Shown piece by piece: positions 23,231-35,160 of a stretch of 64,000 nucleotides of DNA. The position numbers and the translations under genes are program-made. Within the stretch, counting starts at the first letter, position 1. The number at the start of each line of letters is the position of its first letter. The DNA is from Gnetum montanum (Eukaryota; Streptophyta; Gnetopsida; Gnetales; Gnetaceae): assembly GCA_015680685.1 (NCBI GenBank), contig MNCI01035250.1:120772-184771 (forward strand), in the 5' to 3' direction. A model generated the notes under the pieces. That model searched no databases, had not been told where the DNA came from, and saw only the letters and a program-made list of their open reading frames with translations.

Positions 23231-24526
23231 CTACTCCTATCACACAGAACACTGAGGATACCTTTGTGGCTATCATTCATACTGCTCCTCCCAAGAAGTG
23301 GTATGATGATATCAAATTTTATCTTATGCATGGCGAATCCTCACAAGGCCTGACTACTTCTCAAAAGGACATCATATGTAAGTGATCAAAGCAGTATGTC
23401 ATTATAGGTGATAACACATTATGTCAATGATCCTAAGATGACATACTCCTAAAGTGCTTAGGTAAAACCAAAGTCAGACTAGACAAGGTTCACAAAGGAG
23501 TTTGTGGTGGACATATAGGACCTAGATCCATGGCCACCAAGATTAGGTGGTTAGGTTACTATTGGCTAAATATGAAAAATGACTACCTACAAAAGGTTAA
23601 GTGATGTGACACATGCCAACAATATAACAAGCTAATACATGTATCACCAACTAAGTTACATACAACCCAAACAACATGGACATTTCAATGATGGGGGTTG
23701 GATATCATTGGACCTATAATGCATAAGTCTACTATAGGGCATAGCTTCATCATTACTACAACCAACTACTTTACCAAGTGGGTTGAGGGTATTCCTCTAA
23801 GAAGGACCACATCTGAAATAGTTTGCAAATTTATCTTAGACAACATTGTAGCTTGTTTTAGCATACCCATGACCATAGTTACAAATAATGGACCTCAATT
23901 TAGAAGCTAAGAAACCAAGGATTTCTATCACAACCTAGGCATTATTCATTATTTCTTATCACCTTATCACCTTCAAGCTAATGGACAAGTAGAAGCAAGC
24001 AACAAGGCTATCATCAACTTTCTCAAGAAAATGCTCAATAACAGCAAGTAGAAGTGGCATGAGCAACTTGTCCATGCACTATGAGCATACAAAACAACCT
24101 ATCGCGTAGTAACTAGCATGACCCCTTATAGCCTTGTTTATGGTTCTAAAGCTATTTACCTCTTGAATTATAGGTTCCATCACTCTAAGTAGCCTTGATT
24201 GACTTCATCAAAAATGAACAAAGGAGTTGTAGATAGCAACACTACATTTAGTGGAAGAGCAGCATATGTAAGCACTTGCTCACATCGAGCACTATCAAGA
24301 GAGGTAGTAGAGTCAACATCACCATAACTTGACCATGCACAAGATCAAGGAGGGGAACCTAGTCCTCAAGGCCATCCATGAGCATGCGAACAAATTCTTA
24401 GCCAACTGGGAAGGGTCCTTTTTCACTAGAGCCTATGGAAATGAAGCATTCAGAATATCCAACATGAATGGGAATGAGCTAGCCAATCTGGTCAATCATT
24501 CCAATCTAAAGCCATACTACATGTAG
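23231..24526 (+). pseudogene. Element H integrase (continuation after element B)
   Basis: The H frame resumes with the linker KKWYDDIKFYL, then the finger part VCGGHIGPRSMATK and CDTCQQ. The core has D in GLDIIGP (about 23700), VTNNGPQF with the second catalytic Asp changed to Asn (about 23880), and E in NGQVEASNK. The C-terminal domain has ANWEGSFF, MNGNELANLVNHSNLKPYYM, stop at 24526. Several TAG/TGA codons replace Trp or Gln. B shows the same Asp-to-Asn change, while G keeps DNG. Confidence 0.88.
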
Positions 24527-24539
24527 CCAACATATCAAC

Positions 24540-24690
24540 AACAAGTGAGCCTACTTTCAACTATTTGCTATGATCTTAAACTGGAAACACAACTTGCTAG
24601 GGCCTTAAACTAGTACCATGGCTTACCATGGCCTTAAACTAGCAACATTAGTGACCTAGATAACCTATTTCTCATGTGGCCTATATGCAT
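24540..24690 (+). repeat. Short (C)CTTAAACTAG array after the H integrase stop
   Basis: Three or four units with CTTAAACT(G/A)G separated by GGCC(A/T) words. It is the plus-strand counterpart, in the sense of H, of the AGTTTAAG/TTTTAGGCC arrays after the gag-pro or pol stops in B and C. Confidence 0.55.
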
Positions 24691-24725
24691 TGTAGCATTA
24701 TAATATGCATTGGTGTTTTGTCTTC

Positions 24726-24777
24726 TTTGTTGGTGCCCCTTGGGTCAATCCTTTAGGCACCAACAAATAGTGGCCAT
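24726..24777 (+). promoter_or_regulatory. Hairpin and polypurine-tract region of element H
   Basis: Arms TTTGTTGGTGCC (24726-24737) and GGCACCAACAAA (24756-24767) form a perfect 12-bp stem. They are followed by AATAGTGGCCAT just before the LTR start TGAAACACC. Compared with B, both arms changed in step (GGTGCC/GGCACC against GATGTC/GACATC). Confidence 0.75.
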
Positions 24778-25260
24778 TGAAACACCATAAAATTTCACAT
24801 GTTATAACCAATTCTCATCATGTAGCTTTCACCCCATGAAACCTACGGTAATAATTTATTATAAATGTGAAAGTTGAAATCCACACTAGGAAATTTCACA
24901 TACTTTATACTTTTGGGGCTGCAAAATGCCTCATAAGTAGTCAAAGCCTCATCTCCCAAGTAAAAAAGGTCACCTAGTGTTTCTATTTGGGCTTGGGAGG
25001 TCAAAATTTCTTTTGGAATGTAAAAAAAGGCAATTTAATGTGTTTTATGGGAGGTATGCATTTTTCTACGTTGAAAACACCTGTAAGGAGTAGATCTCAG
25101 CTACCCCCAACACAAAATAATGGGGGGTTTTGATACTTTTCCCTCTTCAATGTGGAGACCAAATGCACAATTTGGAAACTTTCCCCCTTAGCTTGGAAAG
25201 TTTCTCCCCAATGTGAAAGCTTTTTCCAAGCTTGGAAACTTCACCGCCCCTACCAACCAC

Positions 25261-25316
25261 CCCCCCCCCCCCCCTCCCCAGCTTTAAAACTCCCCCTCCC
25301 CCCCCCCCACCCCCAA
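25261..25316. repeat. Poly-C tract in the H 3' LTR
   Basis: Two runs of C (about 17 and 10) with short interruptions; the minus strand is G-rich enough for G-quadruplex formation. ORFs across it are low-complexity Pro or Gly runs, not genes. Confidence 0.85.
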
Positions 25317-25627
25317 GTAAAAAATTCAATCCCCCTATGTGGAAGCCACAAGAATCAAAATTCATTAATTCATGCACTTTAACATTAACTAGCTACTTCA
25401 ACAAGCATGGTGGAGAGCTCAATGTGAAAGGGGTGCACCAGTTACTATTTTTAGTAAACGGAATGGCCATGGGAGGAAGCACTTACTATGTTTAGTAACC
25501 CTCCAAATTTGGGCACCCATCTCACCTAAATTTGGCAGCCAATTTGTAGAAAAATTACATCAAATTTTCATCCATTTTGCAGCCCAATCATAGCCAATTT
25601 GTGACCCCATTCATGAACCAAAAATTC

Positions 25628-25634
25628 TATAAAT
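25628..25634 (+). promoter_or_regulatory. TATA box, H 3' LTR
   Basis: TATAAAT in an otherwise mixed-composition LTR, in the sense orientation of H. Confidence 0.5.
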
Positions 25635-26298
25635 GCCAACCTCAAACACCATTTGGAGGTTCCACATTTTTAACAAGTTTCAACAAATTTTGACAAGATT
25701 CAACACTCAAAAACAATTTCCATACGTACAATTCCATACTTGGGGCATTTTCAAGAACTCAAAAGCTCTTGCAAGTTCCCATACTTACATTCTCTTAAAT
25801 CCCAACATGGGAGTAGTGAGCCCTTGAGATTAACATTGCACCTCTAGGATTCCAAACCTAGCATGGAGCAACTTGGCATCCAAATATTCCACCTTTCTCA
25901 CCCCTAGTAGTGATCCACTTAGTAGATCCAAGGTTTCAACAATAAAGGAAGGTTCAATAACATCAAGAGTGGCTTAGCACCTAGATCATGGAGCAGATCA
26001 TTTTAACTTTAATGGGCTTTGACCTCTTGCACAAGGGAATCCCCTTTTTGCTCATCCAAGAACCATTTGTACACATTTCTCTAACTTATTCTATATTTCT
26101 TTCTCAATAAATTTTTAAGTCTTGAGTTTTGTGTTCAATAAAATTAAATTTATTATATGTGCATTATTTGGATCTATTTATATTTCCATGTTTTACATCT
26201 CCTAAGTCCCTAGCTTATCTATTGAGCTAGCTAGGGTGCCTTGAATCCCATTTTTATTGTAAAGGCCATGGGGATTTGAGGTTGGGGAACTGCTTACA

Positions 26299-27010
26299 CC
26301 AAGGATCCTTGGTTTTCTTAATGTAGCAATCAAGGTTTTTGGTCACAACAGATACCAAGGCATGTCTAGTCATGATATCGATAAGTTGATTGATGCTAGG
26401 AAATGGGAAATCATATTTAATATTTGCCTTATTGAGGTCCTGGAAATTGATATAGATGTGTATGCTCTCATTTTTCTTGGAAACTGCCACTATGTTGGAC
26501 ACCCAATTAGCATAATCAATGGCCCATATAAAACCAACTTGGTATAGCTTCATGATCTCATCACAAACACCAAGGCTAGATCAGGTTTGATTTTACATAC
26601 TTTTTGTTTAATAAGCTTGATATTAGAATCACATATGATATTATGTTGCACTACACATGGATTGAGTCCTAGCATATCTTTGTATGACCAATAAAAATCT
26701 TTAATGTTTTTCTAAAGGGTTTTGGTAATGTCTTGCACCATCTGTAGTTTTGGTGAGGAACTCAATTCTAGTATTTTTCTTTTCCTCACCATTGTGGGTT
26801 GTAATTATGATTTCCACTAGAGGGGCCTATGTGATGTCTCTAGCCTCTAAGTTGAGGGTTTGAACTATGTATTCAGGTCACTCAAGGAACTTCTTTATCA
26901 AGTCTATGTAGTCAATAAGGCTCCCCAATTCAAAATATAGGCATTCCAAGTTGATGGATTGTTGGACATCACCATGACATCTATTTAGGTTCGAGGGTAG
27001 GTTGAACAGT
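26299..27010 (-). pseudogene. Element I: reverse transcriptase and linker remnant
   Basis: Minus strand: YANWVSNIVAVSKKN, YINFQDLNKANIKYD, FPSINQLIDIMTRHAL match the RT N-terminal half of B and H. Upstream (about 26690-27010) the linker carries the positions of TLKL, LVEI and DLEA. RT stops at the H LTR boundary, so H probably inserted here. The rest of I is outside the window, to the left. Confidence 0.75.
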
Positions 27011-27700
27011 GTCCATGCATTCATGATTTTATCCTACACATCCATAAAAATGCATCAACTAGAATTAATATTACACCATTTTACACTAATATTAAGAAAA
27101 TATAAAGAAAATACTACCATAAGAGAATGTACCATTGTCAAATAAGGTCAAAGTATGGTAGGACAAGGTAAATGCAAACTTTAGTTAGCTTAAAAGAAAC
27201 ATGGTAAACTAGGGTTGTACGGGATGGGTTAGACCACCACCAAGTAAAATAAGGATAGATGTAATGTATGAGAACAATGGTAGGTGGCCTCGAATATTAT
27301 CAAAATGATCATGACAAAATAAATCAAATTTAATAGAAGTGATGAAAGCAAGCTAAAGAGTCCATGTAAACACTAGAATAATTACTTCATGAAGTCTTGT
27401 TATGCCATGCAATGACTGCCAATTCGAATAGTTTGGCTTGAATTATAGTAAAATGTCTTCCAAAATAAGTGCCAATGATAATGTGTCCATATTAGCATAT
27501 GAAATACCTAAGGTTGACATAAACAAAAAAAAATATTTAGAGTCCTTTGTTAAAACATTGCAAGATTTTGATGAACATTGCGATGTGCCATTGCAAAATA
27601 TAAGTTAATCTTTAAATAGGGTAGCAAAGACATGGATGTAAAGATGAATGTTCAACAAAGAAGTTTGATGTTGTTAAAGCTTGTTGTATTGTCCAAAGAT
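27011..27700. other. Intergenic, no gene recognised
   Basis: AT-rich, with many AACAAGGTC / AATAAGGTC words, also common in 31660-32400 of C just past the same linker. Probably more of element I. Confidence 0.4.
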
Positions 27701-27879
27701 TTGTAAAGTCATCATTTGAAAGTATCACATCACAATAGATTTCTAAGAATTTCTTACTACCTCCAAAACATTTGTTTGATCGTATTAATAGCTCTTGCCC
27801 AAATAGTTAGTTCTCCAAAAATAGAAGATTTATCAATAATGGCAGTTGTTCCTAAAAGTTGTATTCCTTGTGTTGATAC

Positions 27880-28767
27880 TGGAGGACTCCAAATGAAAGA
27901 TTTGCCCAAGAGGAAATTATTTTACCTCTTGTGAGTGAAAGTGATAGCAAATCAAACAATATTACTACATTGTTAAGAAATATTGAATTAAGAACCAATT
28001 CTAACACCAATTTAGTTCCTACTTCCAAGATTATGAACAAAAGCATAGAGATGAGCAAAGTATTCATTCCACATAAGGGGGGCAAGAAATGCACAATTAA
28101 TTCCTTACAGTCCTCCAAAATGTTGGAGTTAGAAAGATTATAAATCACCAATTCAAAGAAACATTCAAAAGTCATCATTGAAGGTGCAATTGATTCAGTT
28201 TGAGCAACTTATTCAAAATCATTAGATATCAAAGATTATTCAACAATAAAAGAGCACATTGGTTCAGAGGATTTAGTATCCTTAATAAAGATATCTAATA
28301 GGTTTAATGTTGAAGTGAACTCTAAATATCCTACAACATTACATGACATTCCTTTGGCTTCGCAAGTAGTCCAACTGAAATCTTGTTTAAGAAAGCCATA
28401 AGAAACAAGAAATAGGAAAACTAAAGAATCCATTAATGTGAAATTTCTTTTAAATGAGGAAAATGATGATAGTGACCACTTATATCATACAAGGACAAAG
28501 CTACTTAAAGTTGTAGATTCCAACAATTTAAGTGATATACCATATCAAATGCTGTAACTTTTTATAAAATGTAGTGATATAATTAATGGTGTTAAAAGCT
28601 CTATGGAGTTTGTAACATATTATAATTTTGTTTTATTGTCAAAAAATTAAGGAATTCTTCGTATTCCCTTTTTTTGATAAAGTATAGATTCACTATTTCA
28701 ACAATGTGGTTGTGTATGTATGGAATGAAAGAAATTTGTGTGTGAAGCTATAGAGAATGTATTTACT
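27880..28767 (+). pseudogene. Decayed coding stretch ending in an ARM/HEAT-like segment, split by element C
   Basis: One plus-strand frame reads for about 220 residues with few stops (27900-28555: PLVSESDSKSNNITTLL, KVFIPHKGGKKC, SINVKFLLNEENDDSDH). Near the end, KKFVCEAIENVF (about 28727-28762) looks like a HEAT/ARM helix. Across the C insertion the frame continues at about 54385 with LLGFIPSC. I do not recognise the first 600 bp. Assigning both parts to one gene is inference from position and style. Confidence 0.35.
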
Positions 28768-29373
28768 TCAATTGTAGCACTTGGAAAATTCAATTGCAAG
28801 AAAACAAAAAATCCTAGGTGTGACAACCTAAGCTTGGATCCCAAGGACCTTCAAAAAATAGAATCCAAGGTGTCCTAGATGGTCTTGTCAATCACCCACA
28901 AACTTACAAAGTTTAAACAGAAATGAAAACAAAAATGGAATTGCAAATCCAAATGAAAACTAATTAACATAGAATTAAAATTGAAAATAAATTTACATTA
29001 TAGATGAACTACAAACTTTATTGAATGAAAGTGTAAAGTTTAAAGAGTACAAATGGTGTGCTCAAATGCATAAGAAACTAGCTAGGATGAATCTTGAAGC
29101 TTGTTGGAGCTAGTAGATTATGTTCTACAATCAATCTCATTAGTGTAGGCACTTCCCAACTCCAATATTTTATAACTCCTTGTTATTTTCCATTTAGGTC
29201 TACAACTTTGGCTACTGGTGGTGTAAATAGTGGTACAAGCTTTTGTTCCAATGGTATTAAGCCAAGGGTCTCTAATGCTCAACATAGATGCCAAATAGCA
29301 TTCAAGCTCTTAAGGTTACAAAAGGCTATTAATTGTAAAAAATTTGGAACCTAAATAAGGTACTTACATTGGG

Positions 29374-29381
29374 CTTTTATA
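29374..29381 (-). promoter_or_regulatory. TATA box, C 3' LTR
   Basis: TATAAAAG on the minus strand within CCTATAAAAGCCCAATG. Conserved at 48526-48533 and 61472-61479. Confidence 0.7.
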
Positions 29382-29554
29382 GGTTTTAGGTTGCTGATTT
29401 CATGTTGCAAATGTTTTCCATGATTACTGATAGATTGATGTTTATTTGCAACCATAACAACTATGATTCCAATGTAGTTGGTCATTTATAGCAAGTTTTG
29501 ATACACCAAGACCATCAAAACCCATGCTCATACTAAAAATAGTAAACAGAATTT

Positions 29555-29890
29555 TGTAACTACACTCTCCTTCACCTCAACTATGCTGAACTTGGAGGAC
29601 TACACTAGCATTTGTTGAAATATGCTAAAAATGTGGTGACTATGCTGGCCAAACTATAGCTGCTAGAAATCCATGATGACTATGCTAATCATTCTTTCAC
29701 CATTAGAAATTGTCATGACTACACTAATCATTGTTGGGAAAATGGAAAATCCAATAACACCAATGTTGGATATGTGTAGCTATGCTAGGTTCTGCTGGTA
29801 ACTACACTAGGTTTTTTTGGGAAATGAAAACCCAACACCATCTAGGGGTAAATGGTTCTAGCGTAGTTAAGGTTGTACCTCTACAACAAC
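29555..29890. repeat. GACTATGCTGGCC motif array in C LTR U3
   Basis: Seven or more copies of (G)ACTA(C/T)(A/G)CT(A/G)G(C/A) words spaced about 35-50 bp, upstream (in LTR sense) of the TATA box. The same word builds the 2.7-kb array at 32500-35160 inside C and recurs in the G LTR. Confidence 0.65.
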
Positions 29891-30143
29891 CCATGAAAAT
29901 GCCAAATTTGGCAGTCACCAAGGTATTTTTAGCCTTCCAAGCTCATATATAGACATAATAGCTTTTTTTCTACTTGGGAAGTGAGGTACTAGCAACTTAT
30001 GGGGCATTTTTCAGCCCAAAAAATTTAAAGTATGTAAGATTATAACTCATGGGCTACAAACCTTACATTTACAATGAAAGCTTGCCTCAAGTTGGGTGGT
30101 GAAGGTTACAAGTTACAACATGAGTTTTCTAGATGGTGTTTCA

Positions 30144-30196
30144 TTGGTTCCTCTTTATTGATGTTAGGAGGATTAACCTAAGAGACATCGACAAAG
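30144..30196 (-). promoter_or_regulatory. Polypurine tract and hairpin of element C
   Basis: Minus strand AATAAAGAGGAACCAA directly before the LTR start. Arms CTTTATTGATGT (30153-30164) and ACATCGACAAAG (30185-30196) pair with one G-T and one mismatch. Same place as in B, G and H. Confidence 0.7.
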
Positions 30197-31284
30197 AATA
30201 CAAAACACCACTACAATCCCATCACCAACATTCCCTCTTCATGTTTAATCTTGTAGTATCAAATAATATCAAAGAGTGCTTGTTATAATGTGATAAGGTT
30301 AATAGATGATAAAATATGTAGGTCATACTTGGTCATGAGGGTTAACAATGATTTTTGTAGGTTGGCATCATGGCTACGATATGGCAATGTCATGTTGAAT
30401 AATCAATAAGGTCTTTGTACTTCTTGCTTTGGAGTGTTGATCACTTGGTAATGTTTTTGAGGAACCAACACCTCACTCTAAGGTTTCTTTGGTCGTTAGG
30501 CTTCTCCCTTTGCATGTTTGAAGTCATTGGTTTGTCTTTAGGCCTTCATCAGTTGTTTGGCTTCTTAGCAATTTGGTTTTCAATTTTTTTGGGATGAAAC
30601 CCTCATTGGGTTTCATAGCCAAGGCCATATTTGACTTGGTTTTTCCATCGAATGAGATTTGTTACATTCAATGAACTTGATGGTTTTCTCATTGAATGAG
30701 ACGTGTTACATTCAACAAACTTGTAGGTTGAGCATGATGATGGAGATGTCAAATGGCCATAATGTATGAGTGTCAACCATAAGTCATCATTGTCATTTAG
30801 AGCAATGAAGGTTATAATTAGGCTATGGGGTTGAGCTCGAGAAGAGGTAATAGAAGTGAAGTAAAGTAAGTACTCTTAGCACAACAAGATAAGCTCACTA
30901 ACTCTTATGCATCAAGGTCACATGGTAACTTACTAATGTAATGAGTTACACCTTTGTAATGACTCCAGGCTTCATCCTACAAGAACAACTCTAAGAGAAC
31001 AATCAAAACAAAACAAAGAAAGCATGTTGTCACAATACAATGCATAGGATTACATGAAAGAATCAACAAACCAGGCCACTAAAGTTTACAATTGTTGAAG
31101 GGATTTACATCTTGCATTATAGATGTTACAAAGTTTTTCAATCCATGTTTTTGCAAAAAGAGATGAAGAAAAGAATGTTAGCTCACTTGTTGTAGACAAT
31201 ATGAGTCATCAACATCAATCATTCATTCCATCTTGTCAAACTAGATAAGCAACACTACAAGCAAACATCTGAGTGTTAGATAGA
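30197..31284. other. Element C 3' non-coding region
   Basis: No gene seen. It aligns with 62207-63290 of element G (shared blocks include GAGGAACCAACAC, ATGGCCATAATG and GGTAACTT(A/G)C). In G this region leads to integrase; in C it leads directly to the RT linker. Confidence 0.6.
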
Positions 31285-31640
31285 CCAAGGCTATGTGATG
31301 GATTTAATGTTGTCTTAGAGGATCTTGGTGATGTCATGAGCCTATTGAGGTTCCAGTGAGAAAGTTAGTTTTAGTGTTTTCTCCTCACCATTGTGTATTG
31401 TGATAGGAACCTCAACTAGAGAGTCCTCAATAATGTCACCAACCTCAAGGTCAAGGGTTTTGACTAGCTTTTCAAGCCATCCTAGAGGTTTCTCTATCAA
31501 GGCTATGTGATCAATTGGACTCTTAGGCTCACGATCTAGGTAATTATGATCAATAAATCATTCAACATTACCATGAGTTCCACTTAGGTTCAATGGTAAA
31601 ATGATTTGCTTCCAGGTATTCATACTCCAATCTTGCATAT
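31285..31640 (-). pseudogene. Element C protease-RT linker remnant
   Basis: Minus strand: IIEDSLVEVPIT, EEKTLKLTF and a DLEVGD-type stretch, equal to the linker of B (10358-10700) and H. RT, both RNase H domains and integrase are absent between this and the 3' non-coding region, so C carries a large internal deletion. Confidence 0.75.
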
Positions 31641-32499
31641 CAACCATAAGCACATTAAGTGGCACTTGGGTAAAATGAGTAATTAATGCCAAAATGATAT
31701 GAAATACTCTAGAAACTATTCATGGAATTAGCCAAAACATGCTAATTCATGTTTAAACAAGGTGCAAACAAGATCAACAAAGGCTATAAGGGATCAGTGA
31801 AGACAAATAAGATGAAACAAAGACTACATACGATCAAACAAAGGTCTAATGATGCAAACACTTGGTGTAATAGGGCCAAGTGATGCTCCAATGAACAAAA
31901 ATAAAACCAAGGACAAATCATAAAGGTTAACCATGCATAATAAGGTCAAATCAAACCAAAACACAGTGAAATAAGGCTAAACATATCAATGTAAGAAACC
32001 TAAGGTAAAACTGATCAATTATGGTTACACTTTACCAGTTTTAGTCCTTGGTGAATCATGTTACCATTTTTGGATTGTAGTGGGTCATAAGGTTACATTG
32101 TGTGAAATGATGACCAAGGATGATCAAACCCCATCAAATAGCACCAATCAAAGATTAAACAAGGTCAACTAAGGCCACAAGAGAGAGAATAAGGTAGATA
32201 TGGTGAAACTAGACTTATATAGAAGTTGAATGAGGTTAACTAATGATCTCTAAAAGCCAACCATGCATTGCAACATCAAAACAAGTTGAAACACCATGAA
32301 ACAAGATCAAATAAATCAAGATGAAAAACATGTTATAAAACAAGGTCAATAATGATCAAACAAAGTTAGATTTTGCTAATTTTGGGCCTTAGCAGGCCAT
32401 TGTATAGGTCTATAGGGTTGATAGATGAGTTTGGGCACATGATGAGGTTGTTTAAGAGTTGTTTGAAGGTAAAATAACACCTTTGGATGTAACTACACT
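31641..32499. other. Spacer in element C, no gene recognised
   Basis: AT-rich with many loosely repeated AACAAGGTCAA / AAACCAAGG words; nothing coding supported on either strand. Confidence 0.4.
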
Positions 32500-35160
32500 A
32501 GGTCCCCTAGTGACTATGGTAGCCAATGTAGTCAAACTAGGCCCCAACATAGTTGACATCAGTAGGCAATTTCTCAAGTTTGTTATGGCTAGTTTTTGGT
32601 TCTTGATAGTCAATCTATTTAACATTGTGAATTAGGATTGAAAATTAATATATTTTGACTTTTTTTCACCCTCTAGAAGCTAGAAATGAGGCAGATACTA
32701 GTGACTACATTGGCACTACACTGGCCAACATAGTCCAAGTCTGATCTAGCATAGTTACATGAGAAAAATGGATTTCTAGGGTCTCAAAGTTGCTACGGGT
32801 ATTCCATCAGCATCCTAGGGTAATGTAGGATGTTGGAAGGGCAAAATAGGCCACTTGAAGATCAAAACAATCTTCAGAAGATGAAGTTTGAACATCGACA
32901 CCTCATGACTATGTTGGCCAACATAGTTGAGGGTTGATCTAATGTAGATGAACCAAAATCATGGTTTCTCATGGTTGAACAAGGACAAACTATAGCTAGC
33001 TTTGGGATTTCAGGGTTCTAGGCTTCTGGCATCTAGCTTTTTGCCATTATGAGTGTTGTTGTGTTAATCAAACAATCTTGGGGCATGGACTACACAAAGA
33101 CTGTGCTGGCCAACATAGTCCTAGGCCTGTCTCAATGTAGTCACATGGAATCTGCCATTTCCATGATTAAAATAAGGTGAAATTATCACTAGGTAATGTC
33201 AAGTAATATTCTAGACATCTTAAGTAAAGTTTTGGGTCATTGAAGATGTCAAGATACCAATTGCATCAGTTCCCAACCATGACTATGCTGGGACTGTGCT
33301 AGCCAATGTAGTCATGACCTGTTCTAGCATAGTCATGTCTAAAATCTAGCTTTTGGTGGATTTCTATAGTCAATTGACTAGTCTCTTGGATTTCCAAGGT
33401 CACCAATCTCTCTAGCTAGGGTTTTGGCTCAGGCTGGTTGATTCTAGAGGTTATTTAGGCTTTGAAATGATGACTTCCCATCATGATATATGAGGTGAAT
33501 ATGGTGTTTTTAGGATCAAAACGAGGTGGATTTGTAAATAGATAAGGCCAACCTAGGTTGTGGGTTTCTGATTTAGGTTTTGGGCTATTTGGACTGTCAA
33601 ATTACTTGTCAATACTTCTTAGGACCATGACTATCCTGTGACTATGTTGGCTAGCATGGTCCAAGCTTGCTCTAGCATAGTCACAACATGAATCTTTGAT
33701 TTTGGTGCAATTATATGATCTATCAACTAGATTTTTAGGTTTTAAGATCACTAGTGTCAAAAAATAGGGTTTCACTCCTAAGGTGGTCAATTTTGATGAT
33801 TATTTTGATGTCAAAATGACCATAGACCACTACACTACATCAGCTAGCATAGTCACACTGTGGATGTGGTGTGTATGATGAGTTCTAGCCATTTTTTACT
33901 AAGGTTGTAAGGTTTAGTCGTCTCTGAAGTCTCCAATAGGGTTTTGGGATTAACATCATGCTTCAGGAGGTCAATTTAGCATGTTGGTAATCCATTTTAG
34001 TGTTTTGGAAGTGTGACTACACTAGGACTACACTCACCAACATAGTCCAAAGTCTCCTTAATGTAGTCAAAAAATGAAAATGGGTTTTAGCCTTCTTTTA
34101 TCTCATGGTTTGTTAGTGCAAGGTCACCAAAGGTTCCAATGGAGTGCTAGGGTCAAAGTATGGCAATTTGGAGTTTTTTACTTGATTTAAGTAATCCAAC
34201 TTCACCTAGCTACATGAGGACTATGCTAGCCAATGCTGTTAAGGTCAACCCCAGCATAGTCTAAAGTGTGGGATGGAATTTGACTTGTTTTGGGTTGGTT
34301 GTTTCCTATTTCAAGGCTACCAGAGGTCCTAGGGTGATGTAAAGGTCAAAATATGTTAATTCAAAGGTTATTTTAGGTATTTAATGATTCATCCTCTCTC
34401 AACTACATTGGGACTATGCTAGCCAATGTAGTCTCAGCCACCCCTAGTGTAGTCTAAAGGTGGGAGTAGAAAATTTTCAAGTTTTGCTTAGTTTTCTATT
34501 GTTTTGGGTTTAACAAAGGCTTTGGAATTTAAGGTGTGTCATTTTGAGGCTATTTTTAATTTTTTGGTGCTTATTCCTCCCTCAACTATGCTAGGACTAT
34601 GCTAGCCAGTGTAGTTGAGGTCTCACCTAGTGTAGTCCGTGCAAGGAAAATGGACTTTGATGCTTTTTGTCTAGTTTCATCAAATTTTAGAGTTGCCAAA
34701 GGTTCTGGTCAGGGTTTGGTACATGGGGTTGCAATTTCTAAGTTAATCAAGAGTTGAGTTGATGATTGGAAACTCCATCCCACTTGGAACTATGCTAGCT
34801 AGTGTAGTTAGCCTACTGGTCAGTGTAGTTTTCCAAAATGGTAAGTTGTGATATGAGTTTTTTGCCTTCCTTGTTGTCTGATTTCCATCAATGTTAACAC
34901 TTGGTTTCCTATTTTGGACATAAGGTTTCATGACATGGATGAGTAGTTGGGAGGTGGTTTTGGTAGTATTTAAGTTTTAGAAACCATTTCAAAGCTTCTG
35001 GGTGCTTGAACCCCAGCATAGTCATCATAGGAAGTTGAAAACCCAAGTGTGTTAGGATTTCCATTGGCATACTATTTAGGTGACTAGTAGGGCCCTCCTT
35101 AATTTTTAGTTTTTTGCATGGATTAGTTTCCCACTCACCCAACATAGTCCTACTTACCAG
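32500..35160. repeat. Tandem array with paired GACTATGCTAGCCAATGTAGTC motifs
   Basis: About thirteen degenerate units of roughly 185-200 bp. Each contains an inverted pair, CTATGCT(A/G)GCCAA(C/T)(A/G)TAGTC, then about 15-25 bp later (C)TAG(C/T)(A/G)TAGTC, followed by a variable spacer often with TTT(C/T)GGTT. Copies lie near 32515, 32705, 32905, 33090, 33285, 33630, 33820, 34015, 34215, 34400, 34580, 34785 and 35010. The unit core equals the motif of the C LTR U3. The array ends just before the probable first exon of the plus-strand gene of C. Confidence 0.75.

Larger units (their letters stand above)
24778..26298 (+). repeat. Element H 3' LTR
   Basis: It starts TGAAACACC and aligns with the reverse complement of the C 3' LTR (TGAAACACCAT, the TTTCACAT..ACTTT block, TTTTTGGGCT..AAAATGCC, CTCATAAGT). 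The far end is placed at TTACA (26298), where similarity to the C LTR terminus fades and a minus-strand RT remnant begins. It contains TATAAAT (25628-25634), AATAAA-type signals (about 26105, 26135) and a C-rich tract. The 5' LTR is left of the window, so the target duplication cannot be checked. Confidence 0.75.
28773..30143 (-). repeat. Element C 3' LTR
   Basis: It starts TGTAGCACTTGG and ends GGTGTTTCA. Homologous copies are 47930-49093 plus 54162-54374, and 60827-62153 (element G). Shared marks are the CCTAGATGGTCTTGTC block, AGCTAG(T/A)AGATTATG, a TATAAAAG box and the GACTATGCTGGCC motif array in U3. Confidence 0.88.

Noticed and set aside
25147-25495. Overlapping open frames on both strands
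   Set aside because: They are Pro- or Gly-runs caused by the poly-C tract, inside an LTR.
32500-35160. CRISPR-like regular spacing
   Set aside because: Units are diverged, the inverted core is not a constant direct repeat, and the sequence is plainly plant nuclear.
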